36,454 nucleotides of DNA from Thermodesulfovibrio sp. (lineage in GTDB: Bacteria; Nitrospirota; Thermodesulfovibrionia; UBA6902). Numbering within the stretch: the stretch's first letter is position 1; each line of letters begins with the position of its first letter. Positions 1 to 8,527 of the stretch are shown here, in pieces. The notes beneath the pieces were generated by a model that saw only the letters and a program-made list of their open reading frames with translations, had not been told where the DNA came from and did not search any database. Both the position numbers and the translations under genes were made by a program. The stretch lies in contig JALSHG010000116.1 in the NCBI GenBank assembly GCA_026982355.1, positions 1-36,454 on the forward strand, written 5' to 3'.

Positions 1-126
1 GGCACGGGGCTGGGGCTTTACCTTACGAAAAAGCTCGCCACGGAGGTGCTGGGAGGCTCTGTATATGCAGAGAGCACATACGGAAAGGGCAGCACGTTTG
101 TGCTTCTCGTGCCAAAAGAGATATAA
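1..126 (+). CDS. Histidine kinase, C-terminal end (5' truncated by window edge)
   Basis: The first 41 codons of the window encode the end of a HATPase_c domain: the G2-box GTGLGL, then a segment ending in YGKGSTFVLLVPKEI and a TAA at 124-126. Only the ATP-lid and last strands are visible. Bases 1-104 are identical to 5412-5515, inside the complete kinase that follows, and diverge abruptly after that. The stop lies 26 bp before the TTG of the next gene in the same direction, so this is most likely the upstream member of a tandem pair of sensor kinases. The rest of the protein is outside the window and its sensor domains cannot be judged. Confidence 0.9.
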   Translation, partial: GTGLGLYLTKKLATEVLGGSVYAESTYGKGSTFVLLVPKEI

Positions 127-152
127 TTTCAGAATGGTTTTTTGTTTTACCT

Positions 153-3100
153 TTGAGACTGATAAACAGGCATAAATCAACAGGCGGGAAAGGGCTCGAT
201 GTGCTGACAATACCGGGTTACAGGGTGCTGGAGGAAATCCACGAGGATTCCTGCTCCCTGTATTACAGGGCGGACAGGATTAATGACAATCTGCCGGTTG
301 TCCTCAAGATTCTGAAAAAGGGGCTTGATCGCACGTCTTTTACAGCGAGATACCGCCATGACCTTGAGATCAGCGGTTCACTGCATACAGGCAGTATTGT
401 AACACTGCATGCACTTGAAAAAGCCCACGGGCTGCCGGTCCTTGTGCTTGAGGATTTCGGCGGAATCCCGGTGAAAAAGCTCATACCGGAGACAGGGCTG
501 ACCATGGATGAAGCCATCCCCCTTGCCGCAAAGGCCGCCGGCATACTTGGTGAGATTCACCACAGGAACATAATACATAAAAATATCAGTTCCTCATGCT
601 TTGTATTCAACCGGGAAACCGGATGCCTGAAAATCTCCGACTTCGGTATTTCGACGGTGCTCATACGCGAGGCTCCGGCCGTCACCGAAGTGGATATCAC
701 GGGAAGCGCACTGGCCTACATCTCTCCCGAGCAGACAGGAAGGATGAACCGTTCACTGGACTACCGCACGGACATTTACTCGCTCGGCGTCACCCTTTAT
801 GAGTGGTTCACCGGGAGGCTTCCCTTTGAAAGCGAAGATCCCCTGGAGCTTGTACATTGTCATATGGCCAAACAGCCCGCGCCTCCCCATCAAATTAATG
901 CCTCTGTCCCCGAGGCCGTTTCAGCCGTTGTCATGAAACTGCTGAGCAAGGCGCCCGAGGACCGCTACCAGAGCGCGCTCGGCCTGCAGGCGGACATGGA
1001 GGAATGCCGCAGGCAGCTTCAGGAGACGGGACATATTAAATGGTTCTCCCCAGGGAGATTCGATATATCAGAAAGACTGAACATCACCGAAAAACTCTAC
1101 GGCAGGAAGCGTGAAATCTCTTTCCTGCTCAGCGCGTTTGACCGCGCAAGCCGGGGGCATATGGAGATACTTCTTGTTTCCGGGTATCCGGGGATCGGAA
1201 AATCGGCGCTTGTCAATGAGGTTGGAAAACCGATCAGACTGAGAAAGGGATACTTCATATCAGGGAAGTTCGACCAGCTCCGGAAAAATATCGCCTACAG
1301 CGCCATTGTGGAAGCATTCCGCGACCTTATAAGGCAGTTGCTGGGGGAGGATGAACAAAGCCTGAAAAGATGGCGGGAAGAACTGCTGTCGGTCCTTGCT
1401 CCCAACGAAGGAATCATTATCGACCTGATTCCCGAGGTTAAGCTCATTCTCGGCTCACGGGAACCTGTTCATGAGCTCGGTCCACTCGAGACACGCAACA
1501 GGTTCAATATCGTGTTCCTGGATTTCCTGAAAATCTTCACCCGCAGGGAGCACCCCCTTGTTCTATTCCTTGACGACCTGCAGTGGGCGGATTCAGCGAG
1601 TCTTGAGCTTATAGAGCTTATCGCCGCTGATAACAGGGCGAATCATTTTTTGCTGATCGGCGCATACCGGAGCAACGAGATGGATGAGACACATGCGGCC
1701 ATGGCCGCCATGGAGAGAATCAGGAAGGCCGGGGGTTCGATTCATAATATCACCCTTCCACCCCTTGACATGGAGGATATAAGTCATCTGATCGCCGACA
1801 CACTGAACCTGGAAGGGGATGACGTGGCTTCGCTGGTGGATGCAGTCTACAGAAAAACGGAAGGCAACCCCTTTTTCACAAAGATATTTCTTCATTCCCT
1901 TTATGACAAAAAGATACTGCACTTCAGCCATGATGCCGGATGGCAGTGGGATGCGGATGAGATCAAACGCATGGAGGCCACCGAGAACGTTATCCGGCTC
2001 ATGATCGACCGCATCAATTCCCTCCCGGGGGCCGCACGCGAGATGCTGAAGATATCCTCATGTCTCGGCAATACCTTCAACCTTGAGTATCTGGTGATCA
2101 TTACCGGAAAGACAAGAGAGGAGATACTGTCGGACATGCAGTCCGTATTGACCGCAGGAATGGTGATCATGCAATCGGAAAATTCCTGCCGCTTTGTACA
2201 CGACAGCATACAGGAGGCGGCTTATTCCCTGATACCCGGTGAAAGCAAGCCGGCAGTACACCTCATGATAGGGCAGGCCCTGCTCAACGGCACCAGTGAA
2301 GATGAGCTGGACCGGAGACTCTTCGTGATCACGGAACAGCTCAATGCCGGACACGGGCTGATGGAGAGCGAGTCCGACAGGGTGAGACTCGCGGAGCTGA
2401 ACCTGAGAGCCGGCAAAAAGTCGAAGTCCTCGGCGGCGTTCGAGGAGAGCCTGCGCTATCTGAAGACGGCGTCCGCCATGCTGCCCGGAAATTCCTGGGA
2501 CAGGCATTTCAGGCTGACCATGGATATTTATACTGAAAGGGCGGAGGCGGAATATTTAAACACCAATTTCGAGGCCGCGGAGGAGCTCTTTGATATTATC
2601 ATCGCCAGGACCGGAGACCCTGTCAAGAAGACCAGGATATATGAGATCAAGATAGACCTCTACACAATGCAGAACAAATTCCCCGAGGCGGTATACATCG
2701 GCCTCAAGGCGCTGGAGATGCTGGGTGTGAACCTTCTGAAAGATCCCTCCCCTTCGCTGTTTATTGAAGAGATAAACAAGATAAGGTCATCCGTCGGAGA
2801 CACCGGAATCAGGGAACTGATAAACCTTCCTGTTCTTACTGACCCGTACAGGGCGGCGGCAATGCGCATACTTCTGCATACATGGACGCCGGCATATGTC
2901 GGGGTCGCGGAGCTGGCCCCGATCCTGGTCGCAAAGATGACAAGCCTCTCTCTGGAGCACGGTCATACGCCGGCTTCATCTCTTGCCTACAGTTGTTACG
3001 GCGCATTGCTGGCGGGGGTGTTATCTGATTTTGACTCCGCCTATGAATTCGGCCTCCTTTCACGGAAACTTATGGACAAGTTCAATGCCGTGGATATGAA

Positions 3101-5573
3101 ATGCAGAATATTTTTCAATATCGCGGTGTTTATCAATCACTGGAAAAAGGGGATGCGGTCAAGCCTGGATTATCTGGAGAAGGGATACCAGGACGGATTC
3201 AGACGAGGCGACCTGCAGTTTGCATCATACAGCATCAACCATTACCAGATATTGTCGATACTTGCCGGAAAGAAACTCGATGATGTCGAGAGTTGTTTCG
3301 ACAGGCTGTACGGCCGGATGTTGAAGGCCAAACAGGAGGATGCCATACTGTGGTTCAGGATGTTCAGGGAGTTTCTCCTGAACCTGAAGGGCGGGCCTGA
3401 GAACAGGCTCAGGCTTGCCGGACGTGAATTCAGTGAAGACAATGTCCTGCATATCTGGGTCAGGGCGAATAACCTGACCACTTTGTCAGGTTTATATATC
3501 GTAAAGGCCATCCTGTGTTATCTCTACGGAGAGTATCGCGGCGCGCTTGACTGCTCAGTGAAGGCGAAGGAATATATCAAGGGCATAACGGGCATGGCCC
3601 TTGTGCCTGTGCACAATTTCTTTCATTCGCTTACACTGGCCGCGCTTTGCCGGGGTGCGCAGCAGCCTGAGCGGAACAACTATCTGGAGCAGATCAGCAA
3701 AAATCAGGAAACCATGTCCGTATGGGCTGAAAACTGCCCTGAAAACTACAGGTCCAAATACCTCCTTGTGGAGGCCGAGGTATCCGCGATTCTCGATCCC
3801 GGCACAGGTGAAGCTGAAAAGGCTTTTGACGAGGCCGTAAAGATCGCGGCCGGCAGTGAAAACCTCTTTGACCTGGCGCTTGCCAACGAACTGGCGGCCG
3901 TGTTCCGTCTGAACAACGCCGATAAGGAACAAGCCTCATATTACATGAACGAGGCATACAATACTTACAGGTTGTGGGGGGCGCACGGGAAGGCAAAAGA
4001 CCTTGAGGAAAGATATGCTCACCTGATGAAACCGCAGGTGGTTCATAATGCCTCCGCTGAAACAGCCTCCGCGCCGCATGAACTCCTGGACATAAACACT
4101 GTAATAAAGGCATCGCAGGCCATATCCGGCGAGATAAATCTGGATAAGCTGATAGCCAAGATGATGGGGATAATCATCGAGAACGCCGGTGCGCAGAAGG
4201 GATTTCTTGTGCTTGAAAAAAACGACGCACTCTATATAGAAGCCTCGGCTGATGTGGATTCGGACAAGATCGAGGTGTTGCAGGCTGTGCCGGTTGACAA
4301 CAGCCCCGACCTCTCGGAGGCGATTGTCCGCCAGGTATTCAGGACAGGTGACAACGTCCTGCTCAACAATGCCTCTGAAGAGGGCGTCTTTGTTTATGAC
4401 CCCTACATTGTCAGGAACATGCCGAGATCGATACTCTGCACGCCCATCCGTCACAAGGATCACATAATGGGCGTGCTGTACCTTGAGAACAACCTCGCCG
4501 CCGACGTGTTCACGGAAGACCGTATCGAACTGCTCAATGTCCTGCTCGCCCAGGCGGCCATTTCGCTTGACAACGCGAGACTGTTCGAGGAGCGCAAGAA
4601 ATCCGAGGAAGAGCTTGAGAGGCACCGTCTGCATCTTGAGGAGCTGGTGAGGGAGCGGACGAGGGAACTGGAGGCGAAGACGGAGAACCTGAAGAGGTCG
4701 GAGCAGACGCTCATATATCTTCTTGAGGATGTAAACGAGATCAGGGCGGATCTTGAGAGGGCCAACGAGAAGCTGAAGGAGCTTGACCGTCTGAAGTCGA
4801 TGTTCATAGCGTCGATGTCGCATGAGCTGAGGACGCCGCTTAATTCGATAATCGGGTTTACGGGGCTGGTGTTGCAGGGGATGGCCGGAGAGATCAACGA
4901 TGAGCAGAGGGATCAGCTGCAGAGGGTTTATGCGTCGGCGAAGCATCTTCTGCTGCTCATCACGGATGTGATAGACATATCGAAGATCGAGGTTGGGGAG
5001 ATCGAGGTGTTCGTGGAGGAGTTTTCGCTTGAGGAAGTTATTAATGATGCGGTATCGAGTCTGAGGACGCAGATAGATGACAAGGGTCTTGATGTGGAGG
5101 TGGATGTAGCGCCTGAGATTCGGCTGAGGACGGACAGCAGGAGGCTTTTGCAGTGCATACTGAACTATCTCAGCAATGCGGTGAAGTTTACGGAGGAGGG
5201 AGGGGTGCGCATAATGGCGCGGCGTGTCAAGGGTCCCGGGACCCGGGGGCTGGAGTCCGAGAAACCCGGGACGCGGAAGCCGCAGCCTGTAACGGAGGAT
5301 TTCGTGGAGATAGCCGTAACCGACACGGGGATAGGGATAAGGGAGGAAGAGCTGCCGAAGCTGTTCAATTCCTTTGTCAGGCTTGAGTCGCATTTAAAGA
5401 TCATAACGCCGGGCACGGGGCTGGGGCTTTACCTTACGAAAAAGCTCGCCACGGAGGTGCTGGGAGGCTCTGTATATGCAGAGAGCACATACGGAAAGGG
5501 CAGCACGTTTGTGCTCAGAATACCGGAGGAACTCGACCCCCTTCATCTGAAAGGTTTATCAAGCCTTGAATAG
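153..5573 (+). CDS. Multi-domain sensor: Ser/Thr (pseudo)kinase - AAA/STAND ATPase - GAF - histidine kinase
   Basis: The protein has 1806 residues if started at TTG 153. GTG 201 (residue 17) is the more likely start: AAGGG lies 6 nt before it and LTIPGYRVLE is how this family usually begins. A Ser/Thr-kinase-like domain spans about 18-290. It keeps the VVLK lysine (K52) and DFG (163-165), but the catalytic-loop HRD is HKN (142-144) and the loop Asn is also gone, suggesting a pseudokinase. An AAA/STAND ATPase follows, with Walker A GYPGIGKS (344-351) and Walker B LVLFLDD (about 469-475). Next come a long helical TPR-like region, a GAF domain (about 1315-1470), a coiled coil, HisKA with SMSHELRTPLN (His1557) and a HATPase_c domain. 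This architecture is known from cyanobacteria and deltaproteobacteria as a cytoplasmic multi-sensor kinase. No response regulator is nearby. The end overlaps ogt tail-to-tail by 31 bp. Confidence 0.9.
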   Translation: MRLINRHKSTGGKGLDVLTIPGYRVLEEIHEDSCSLYYRADRINDNLPVVLKILKKGLDRTSFTARYRHDLEISGSLHTGSIVTLHALEKAHGLPVLVLEDFGGIPVKKLIPETGLTMDEAIPLAAKAAGILGEIHHRNIIHKNISSSCFVFNRETGCLKISDFGISTVLIREAPAVTEVDITGSALAYISPEQTGRMNRSLDYRTDIYSLGVTLYEWFTGRLPFESEDPLELVHCHMAKQPAPPHQINASVPEAVSAVVMKLLSKAPEDRYQSALGLQADMEECRRQLQETGHIKWFSPGRFDISERLNITEKLYGRKREISFLLSAFDRASRGHMEILLVSGYPGIGKSALVNEVGKPIRLRKGYFISGKFDQLRKNIAYSAIVEAFRDLIRQLLGEDEQSLKRWREELLSVLAPNEGIIIDLIPEVKLILGSREPVHELGPLETRNRFNIVFLDFLKIFTRREHPLVLFLDDLQWADSASLELIELIAADNRANHFLLIGAYRSNEMDETHAAMAAMERIRKAGGSIHNITLPPLDMEDISHLIADTLNLEGDDVASLVDAVYRKTEGNPFFTKIFLHSLYDKKILHFSHDAGWQWDADEIKRMEATENVIRLMIDRINSLPGAAREMLKISSCLGNTFNLEYLVIITGKTREEILSDMQSVLTAGMVIMQSENSCRFVHDSIQEAAYSLIPGESKPAVHLMIGQALLNGTSEDELDRRLFVITEQLNAGHGLMESESDRVRLAELNLRAGKKSKSSAAFEESLRYLKTASAMLPGNSWDRHFRLTMDIYTERAEAEYLNTNFEAAEELFDIIIARTGDPVKKTRIYEIKIDLYTMQNKFPEAVYIGLKALEMLGVNLLKDPSPSLFIEEINKIRSSVGDTGIRELINLPVLTDPYRAAAMRILLHTWTPAYVGVAELAPILVAKMTSLSLEHGHTPASSLAYSCYGALLAGVLSDFDSAYEFGLLSRKLMDKFNAVDMKCRIFFNIAVFINHWKKGMRSSLDYLEKGYQDGFRRGDLQFASYSINHYQILSILAGKKLDDVESCFDRLYGRMLKAKQEDAILWFRMFREFLLNLKGGPENRLRLAGREFSEDNVLHIWVRANNLTTLSGLYIVKAILCYLYGEYRGALDCSVKAKEYIKGITGMALVPVHNFFHSLTLAALCRGAQQPERNNYLEQISKNQETMSVWAENCPENYRSKYLLVEAEVSAILDPGTGEAEKAFDEAVKIAAGSENLFDLALANELAAVFRLNNADKEQASYYMNEAYNTYRLWGAHGKAKDLEERYAHLMKPQVVHNASAETASAPHELLDINTVIKASQAISGEINLDKLIAKMMGIIIENAGAQKGFLVLEKNDALYIEASADVDSDKIEVLQAVPVDNSPDLSEAIVRQVFRTGDNVLLNNASEEGVFVYDPYIVRNMPRSILCTPIRHKDHIMGVLYLENNLAADVFTEDRIELLNVLLAQAAISLDNARLFEERKKSEEELERHRLHLEELVRERTRELEAKTENLKRSEQTLIYLLEDVNEIRADLERANEKLKELDRLKSMFIASMSHELRTPLNSIIGFTGLVLQGMAGEINDEQRDQLQRVYASAKHLLLLITDVIDISKIEVGEIEVFVEEFSLEEVINDAVSSLRTQIDDKGLDVEVDVAPEIRLRTDSRRLLQCILNYLSNAVKFTEEGGVRIMARRVKGPGTRGLESEKPGTRKPQPVTEDFVEIAVTDTGIGIREEELPKLFNSFVRLESHLKIITPGTGLGLYLTKKLATEVLGGSVYAESTYGKGSTFVLRIPEELDPLHLKGLSSLE

Positions 5574-6046
5574 TATTCCAGCTCGAGAAGCCGTATCTTT
5601 GTCTTTATCCCTGATGAGTATCCGCCGATCGAGCCGTCCGATTCAATAACCCTGTGGCAGGGGATGACTATGGGTATGGGGTTCTTTGAAAGCGCCCTGC
5701 CCACGGCGCGGGCTGCTCCGGGCCTGCCGATCTTTTCCGCAACCTGCTTGTAAGTCATCGTCTCGCCGAATGGTATCTTCCTGACGGACAGCCAGACCTC
5801 TTTTTCAAAATCCGTTCCGGTCAGGAATCTTGTCTTCTGGCTGAAATCGCCTTTTACGCCCTTGAAATACAACGTCAGCTCTTCTATGAACCCTGCCGGC
5901 GCCGTGCCTTTTTTAAAGGGAATACCGGAAGGTTTTCTGAAAGATATGCCCGAAAGATACCTCCCCGAAAAGACCAAGTATACCGGTCCCACCGGTGAGT
6001 CGAAGATGTCGTAGAATGCAGAAGGCCTGTTCACTTCCCGGTTCAT
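5543..6046 (-). CDS. ogt: Methylated-DNA-[protein]-cysteine S-methyltransferase
   Basis: This is a 167-residue suicide DNA-repair enzyme that transfers the alkyl group from O6-alkylguanine (and O4-alkylthymine) to its own cysteine. The acceptor is Cys130 in IVIPCHRV. The DNA-binding winged helix with RAVGRALSKNP supplies the arginine finger, and GGYSSGIKTKIRLLELE completes the active-site loop. The N-terminal domain has the usual short Ogt/MGMT fold and there is no Ada-type methylphosphotriester domain. The start ATG shares its A (base 6046) with the TGA stop of rel (TGATG), so translation is probably coupled. The 3' end overlaps the convergent kinase gene by 31 bp. Confidence 0.93.
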   Translation of the reverse strand: MNREVNRPSAFYDIFDSPVGPVYLVFSGRYLSGISFRKPSGIPFKKGTAPAGFIEELTLYFKGVKGDFSQKTRFLTGTDFEKEVWLSVRKIPFGETMTYKQVAEKIGRPGAARAVGRALSKNPIPIVIPCHRVIESDGSIGGYSSGIKTKIRLLELEYYSRLDKPFR

Positions 6047-8205
6047 CAGGTCTGGACCCTTTTCACCTCTATCACACCGTTTATCTGCGACATTTTCCTG
6101 ACAGTCTGATCTAACTGCTGTTTGTCCCTGATGTCGAGGATAAAGTTGAACAGCGCCTGTTTCTCGTGGGTTGCGGAGGCCTCAAGGTGGTTTATGTTGA
6201 CATTGTTCGTTGATAAAACAGCGCTTAATTCCGCGAGCACCCCGCGCTTGTCCACCGTGAGAACCTGCACCTTGACGGCGTATGCGGCCTCCCCGTCACC
6301 GGACCATTCCACTTCAACAAGGCGGTCCGAATCGATTGTGTGCGTATCGAGCGTCGGACACCTGACAGTGTGTATGGATACGCCCCTGCCCCTCGTGACA
6401 AAGCCGACCACCTTTTCACCCGGCAGCGGATAACAGCACCTCGCCCGGTGAAACATTATATTGTCAACGCCCCTGATTGTTATGCCCCTGCTTTCTTCGG
6501 GCCTGCCGGAGGTTTCTTTCTTTGCAGGCGTTTTCTGCTCCGCCTCCGTCCCGGGCAGTAGCCTGCCTATGATCTTGTGGACGGAAAGCCTTCCGTATCC
6601 GATGGCTACAAACAGGTCTTCATGGGTTTTTATCCTGCTGTGCGGTCCGGCCGCCGCGGCGAGTATATCCTTTGATCTCGCCAGCGAAGGGCTCAGTCCG
6701 TGTCTCCTGAGGGCCTTTTCAAGGAGTTCTTCGCCGAGCATGAGGCCTTTCTCCCTTTCTTCCACCCTGAGCCACTGCTTAATCCTCGCCTTGGCTTTCT
6801 GTGTCTTTACGAACTTGAGCCAGTCCCTGCTCGGGGCGTGACCGCCGGATGTTATTATCTCGACCGTATCGCCGTTCTGAAGCTTGTACCTCAACGGCAC
6901 GATACGCTTGTTGACCTTGGCGCCGGTGCACTGGTGCCCCACCTCGGTATGTATGTTATATGCAAAATCAACGGGTGTCGCATCCTGGGGAAGCTCCACT
7001 ATATCGCCCTCCGGAGTGAATACGTAAACAACGCCGGGCAGGATATTGCCTTTTACCGCCTCGAGAAATTCCTTTGCATCCGGCGTGTCTTTCTGTGACT
7101 TCACCAGTTCCCTCAGCCATGAGAAGTACTTTTCATCCACTCTTTCGGAATGATCCTGCTCCTTGTACTTCCAGTGGGCGGCGATGCCCTCTTCGGCGAT
7201 CCTGTCCATTTCCTCCGTCCTTATCTGGAATTCGACCCTCTCGCCCCTCGGGCCTATAATCGTTGTATGGAGCGACTGGTACAGATTGGACTTGGGCGCG
7301 CCGATGAAATCCTTGAACCTGCCCGGAACCGGCGTCCACAGCGAATGGATAAGCCCCAGGATGGCATAGCAATTGGCCTGCGTATCCGTGATTATCCTCA
7401 TTGCTATTACGTCATACACCAGCTCAAAGGGTATTTTCTGTTTCTGCATCTTCTGGTATATCCCGTAATAGTGTTTTACCCTGCCCGATATCTTCCCGGG
7501 GATGGATGCCGCCTTCAAATGGGCCTCCACTATCTTTATCAGCTCGTTCAGATACCCTTCCTGCTCCTCTCTCTTTCTGGCGACCTTCTGCACGAGCTGG
7601 TTATAGAAATCCGGCTTGAGAAACTTGAAGCTCAGGTCTTCAAATTCGGACTTCAGCCAGCCGATACCGAGCCGGTTTGCAAGCGGGGCGTATATCTCCA
7701 GGGTCTCAAGGGCTATCTTCTCCCTTTTCTCGGGCGGGAGGTACTCGAGTGTGCGCATGTTATGCAGCCTGTCGGCGAACTTGATGAGTATGACCCTCAT
7801 ATCCTCTGCCATTGCAAGGAACATCTTCCTGAAATTCTCGGCCTGCGCGTCCTCGTTTGTCCGGAACTCCATCTGGCCGAGTTTTGTGAGGCTCTCGACG
7901 AGAAATGCAATATCGTCCCCGAACAGTTCTTTTATATCCTGAACAGTCGTCTCCGTGTCTTCAATGGTGTCGTGCAGGAGCCCGGCGGCTATGGTATTCG
8001 TGTCCATCCGCATTTCACATAAAAGCGCTGCTACGGCAAGGGGGTGTTCTATGTAGGGCGCCCCGCCCTTTCTCCTCTGCCTGTAGTGAGCCTCGTTGGA
8101 GAAGGCGTAGGCCCTGCGCAGGAGGTCGGCGTTGCCTTCGGGGTTATATGAAAAAACGCGGTCTATCAGGGCGTCGACCGTATTTATATCTCTCAGTACG
8201 ACCAT
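6046..8205 (-). CDS. rel: Bifunctional (p)ppGpp synthetase/hydrolase (Rel/SpoT)
   Basis: This 719-residue protein makes and degrades the stringent-response alarmone (p)ppGpp. The HD hydrolase domain (about 25-180) keeps HYRQRRKGGAPYIEHP and LLHDTIEDT, so the metal-binding His-Asp pair is intact. The synthetase domain (about 235-350) has YDVIAMRI, RFKDFIGAPK, NLYQSLHTT and EFQIRT. The basic RFKD motif, rather than RelA's ExDD, is typical of bifunctional enzymes. A TGS domain (about 395-455; GVVYVFTPEGDIVELP) and a C-terminal ACT domain (about 645-719) follow. It is translationally coupled to ogt. The only usable start is ATG 8205, which has no Shine-Dalgarno sequence and lies 5 nt from a TATAAT (see promoter entry). 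Confidence 0.95.
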   Translation of the reverse strand: MVVLRDINTVDALIDRVFSYNPEGNADLLRRAYAFSNEAHYRQRRKGGAPYIEHPLAVAALLCEMRMDTNTIAAGLLHDTIEDTETTVQDIKELFGDDIAFLVESLTKLGQMEFRTNEDAQAENFRKMFLAMAEDMRVILIKFADRLHNMRTLEYLPPEKREKIALETLEIYAPLANRLGIGWLKSEFEDLSFKFLKPDFYNQLVQKVARKREEQEGYLNELIKIVEAHLKAASIPGKISGRVKHYYGIYQKMQKQKIPFELVYDVIAMRIITDTQANCYAILGLIHSLWTPVPGRFKDFIGAPKSNLYQSLHTTIIGPRGERVEFQIRTEEMDRIAEEGIAAHWKYKEQDHSERVDEKYFSWLRELVKSQKDTPDAKEFLEAVKGNILPGVVYVFTPEGDIVELPQDATPVDFAYNIHTEVGHQCTGAKVNKRIVPLRYKLQNGDTVEIITSGGHAPSRDWLKFVKTQKAKARIKQWLRVEEREKGLMLGEELLEKALRRHGLSPSLARSKDILAAAAGPHSRIKTHEDLFVAIGYGRLSVHKIIGRLLPGTEAEQKTPAKKETSGRPEESRGITIRGVDNIMFHRARCCYPLPGEKVVGFVTRGRGVSIHTVRCPTLDTHTIDSDRLVEVEWSGDGEAAYAVKVQVLTVDKRGVLAELSAVLSTNNVNINHLEASATHEKQALFNFILDIRDKQQLDQTVRKMSQINGVIEVKRVQT

Positions 8206-8210
8206 GATTT

Positions 8211-8241
8211 ATTATACAACTTTTCAAATCTCAAGTTTCAA
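8211..8241 (-). promoter_or_regulatory. Putative rel promoter giving a leaderless transcript
   Basis: On the minus strand TTGAAA (8241-8236) and a perfect TATAAT (8216-8211) are separated by 19 nt. The -10 box ends 5 nt before the rel ATG, so transcription would begin at or next to the start codon. No Shine-Dalgarno sequence is present. Seen: the boxes and spacing. Inferred: leaderless initiation. Confidence 0.5.
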
Positions 8242-8349
8242 ACTCCGCAGGGGCTCATCATCCGGTTTTCAGGATCATCCGTCACTATGGTGTTCAGCCT
8301 GTTTTTTGCTGCTATTCCAAATAGTTCCCGGTATCCTGCCGGCGTATTA

Positions 8350-8362
8350 AGGGTGTCACCCT
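8350..8362. other. 13-bp palindrome in the rel-arsM intergenic region
   Basis: AGGGTG-T-CACCCT is a perfect inverted repeat about 110 bp upstream of the rel promoter. It could be an operator. The rest of 8242-8441 shows no coding potential that I can support. Confidence 0.3.
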
Positions 8363-8441
8363 GAATTCTGCCTCAGGCCCTCCCGGGTGTTTGTGCGGCT
8401 TTATCAGAGTCGGAGGGAAATCAGGGGAATTTAATGTTCCG

Positions 8442-8492
8442 CCATTAATGCTGCACGAGCGGGGAGGCGGCTGTTTTTATGCCACTGTAAGG
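8442..8492 (+). repeat. PIE element, short degenerate copy (reverse orientation)
   Basis: The segment begins CATTAATGCTGCACGAGC and ends TTTTTATGCCACTGTAAGG, matching the two ends of the family described at 26931 and 31845. The internal part is deleted. It lies downstream of the arsM stop and, unlike the cob-cluster copies, its TAAGG end points toward plus-strand transcription. Together with the palindrome at 8350 it accounts for what can be recognised in the 322-bp gap 8206-8527. Confidence 0.65.
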
Positions 8493-8527
8493 TTGCTGCC
8501 GTTATGAAACAGGGGGGGAGACGGTGA

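Noticed and set aside
3936-5393. 485-codon open frame antisense to the sensor kinase
   Set aside because: It is a shadow of the strongly biased codon usage of the kinase, very rich in Leu, Arg and Pro with no recognisable domain.
7150-8022. 290-codon open frame antisense to rel
   Set aside because: Rel is unambiguous. The antisense frame has no motif or ribosome-binding site.
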